Origin: an uncultured Roseburia sp.
GTDB lineage: Bacteria > Bacillota > Clostridia > Lachnospirales > Lachnospiraceae
Assembly (NCBI GenBank): GCA_934307185.1
Contig: CAKRCJ010000135.1
Coordinates: forward strand, 1-6,324
Direction of reading: 5' to 3'
Length of the DNA stretch: 6,324 bases
A model generated the notes under the pieces. It had not been told where the DNA came from and searched no databases. It was given only the letters and a program-made list of their open reading frames with translations. A program made the position numbers and the translations under genes. Every line of letters begins with the position of its first letter. The stretch's first letter is position 1. Shown here piece by piece: positions 5,822 to 6,324 of the stretch.

Positions 5822-6324
5822 ATGAAAAAAATAGCATTTGTTGTTGTCTGGTCGGGAAAGCTGCCAAACTATTTTCCGGTGTGGTTAGCGTCCTGCAAGG
5901 AAAATCCGACCGTTGATTTTTTTGTTTTTACAGATGACAGGACTGAATACGATTTTCCTGCCAATGTAAAGCATTATTATTTTTCTTTTGAGGAATTAAA
6001 GCAAAAGTTCTGTGATATTTTTCCATTTGAAATTTCACTGGAAAAACCATATAAGTTCTGTGACTATAAGCCTGCGTATGGGGAGGCTTTTTCTTCATAT
6101 CTGACAGAATACGATTTCTGGGGATATTGTGATATTGATGTGATATGGGGAAATATCAGGGGATTTTTGACAGATGAAGTGTTAGAGAATAATGAGAGGA
6201 TTTTTACGAGAGGACACTGTTCGCTATTCCGAAATAATGAGAAGGTAAACAGCTATTACAGAACACTGAATGCAGAGGGACATCTGGATTATAAGATGGT
6301 TTACCAGTCGGATAAGTCCTGGTG
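5822..6324 (+). CDS. DUF6625-like putative glycosyltransferase (partial, 3' end off the window)
   Basis: The reading frame is open from ATG 5822 to the window edge, giving 167 residues without a stop. GGAG (5811-5814) lies 7 nt upstream. The N-terminus IAFVVVWSGKLPNYFPVWL (4-22) is a beta-strand followed by a 'K-LPNYF--WL' stretch. FFVFTDDRTEYDFP (33-46) follows, then PFEISLEKPYKFCDYKPAYG (68-87), and then YCDIDVIWGNIR (102-113), which contains a DxD-type metal and nucleotide-sugar motif (104-106). GHCSLFRNN (131-139) follows. These are features I recognise from DUF6625 proteins, which resemble GT-A glycosyltransferases and occur in polysaccharide loci. There is no signal peptide or membrane helix, so it should act in the cytoplasm. 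It follows the upstream terminator by about 14 nt, leaving no obvious promoter of its own. Family call is fairly sure; enzymatic activity is inferred. Confidence 0.8.
   Translation, partial: MKKIAFVVVWSGKLPNYFPVWLASCKENPTVDFFVFTDDRTEYDFPANVKHYYFSFEELKQKFCDIFPFEISLEKPYKFCDYKPAYGEAFSSYLTEYDFWGYCDIDVIWGNIRGFLTDEVLENNERIFTRGHCSLFRNNEKVNSYYRTLNAEGHLDYKMVYQSDKSW

Overview
This window looks like a chromosomal stretch from a low-to-moderate-GC Gram-positive anaerobe of the Clostridia, most likely a Lachnospiraceae relative. That placement rests on the style of the sequence: AGGAGG-type ribosome binding sites, frequent ATA/TTA/AAA codons, GTG starts, and a Lachnospiraceae-like DUF3048 lipoprotein. It is an inference without database support. 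Every gene is on the + strand. I see no RNA genes, mobile elements or CRISPR arrays.

Positions 19-4532 form a tight four-gene operon with gaps of 12, 17 and 15 nt. It encodes two large polytopic membrane proteins of GT-C (PMT/ArnT-like) character, a DPM1-like family 2 glycosyltransferase, and a GtrA-type small membrane protein. The left edge shows an ATGA overlap, so at least one more gene probably lies upstream in the same transcript. By analogy with known three-component glycosylation systems, the soluble GT2 would load a sugar onto undecaprenyl phosphate. GtrA would help move that lipid-linked sugar to the outer face of the membrane. One or both GT-C proteins would then transfer the sugar to a cell-surface polymer such as a teichoic acid, wall polysaccharide or exopolysaccharide. 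The sugar and the acceptor cannot be read from the sequence.

Positions 4533-4637 are an intergenic gap with a good extended -10 promoter. This gap leads to a DUF3048 (YerB-like) lipoprotein at 4638-5750, which appears to be its own transcription unit. It ends at a strong 15-bp intrinsic terminator hairpin (5757-5807). Only 14 nt after that U-tract, a DUF6625-type putative glycosyltransferase begins at 5822 and runs off the right edge. Overall this is a cell-envelope glycan region.

I did not find a clearly novel system. The most interesting points are two dissimilar GT-C enzymes sharing one donor-supply pair, a four-helix N-terminal extension on one of them, a U7/A7 palindrome at the presumed start of the DUF3048 transcript, and the very tight terminator-to-start spacing before the last gene.
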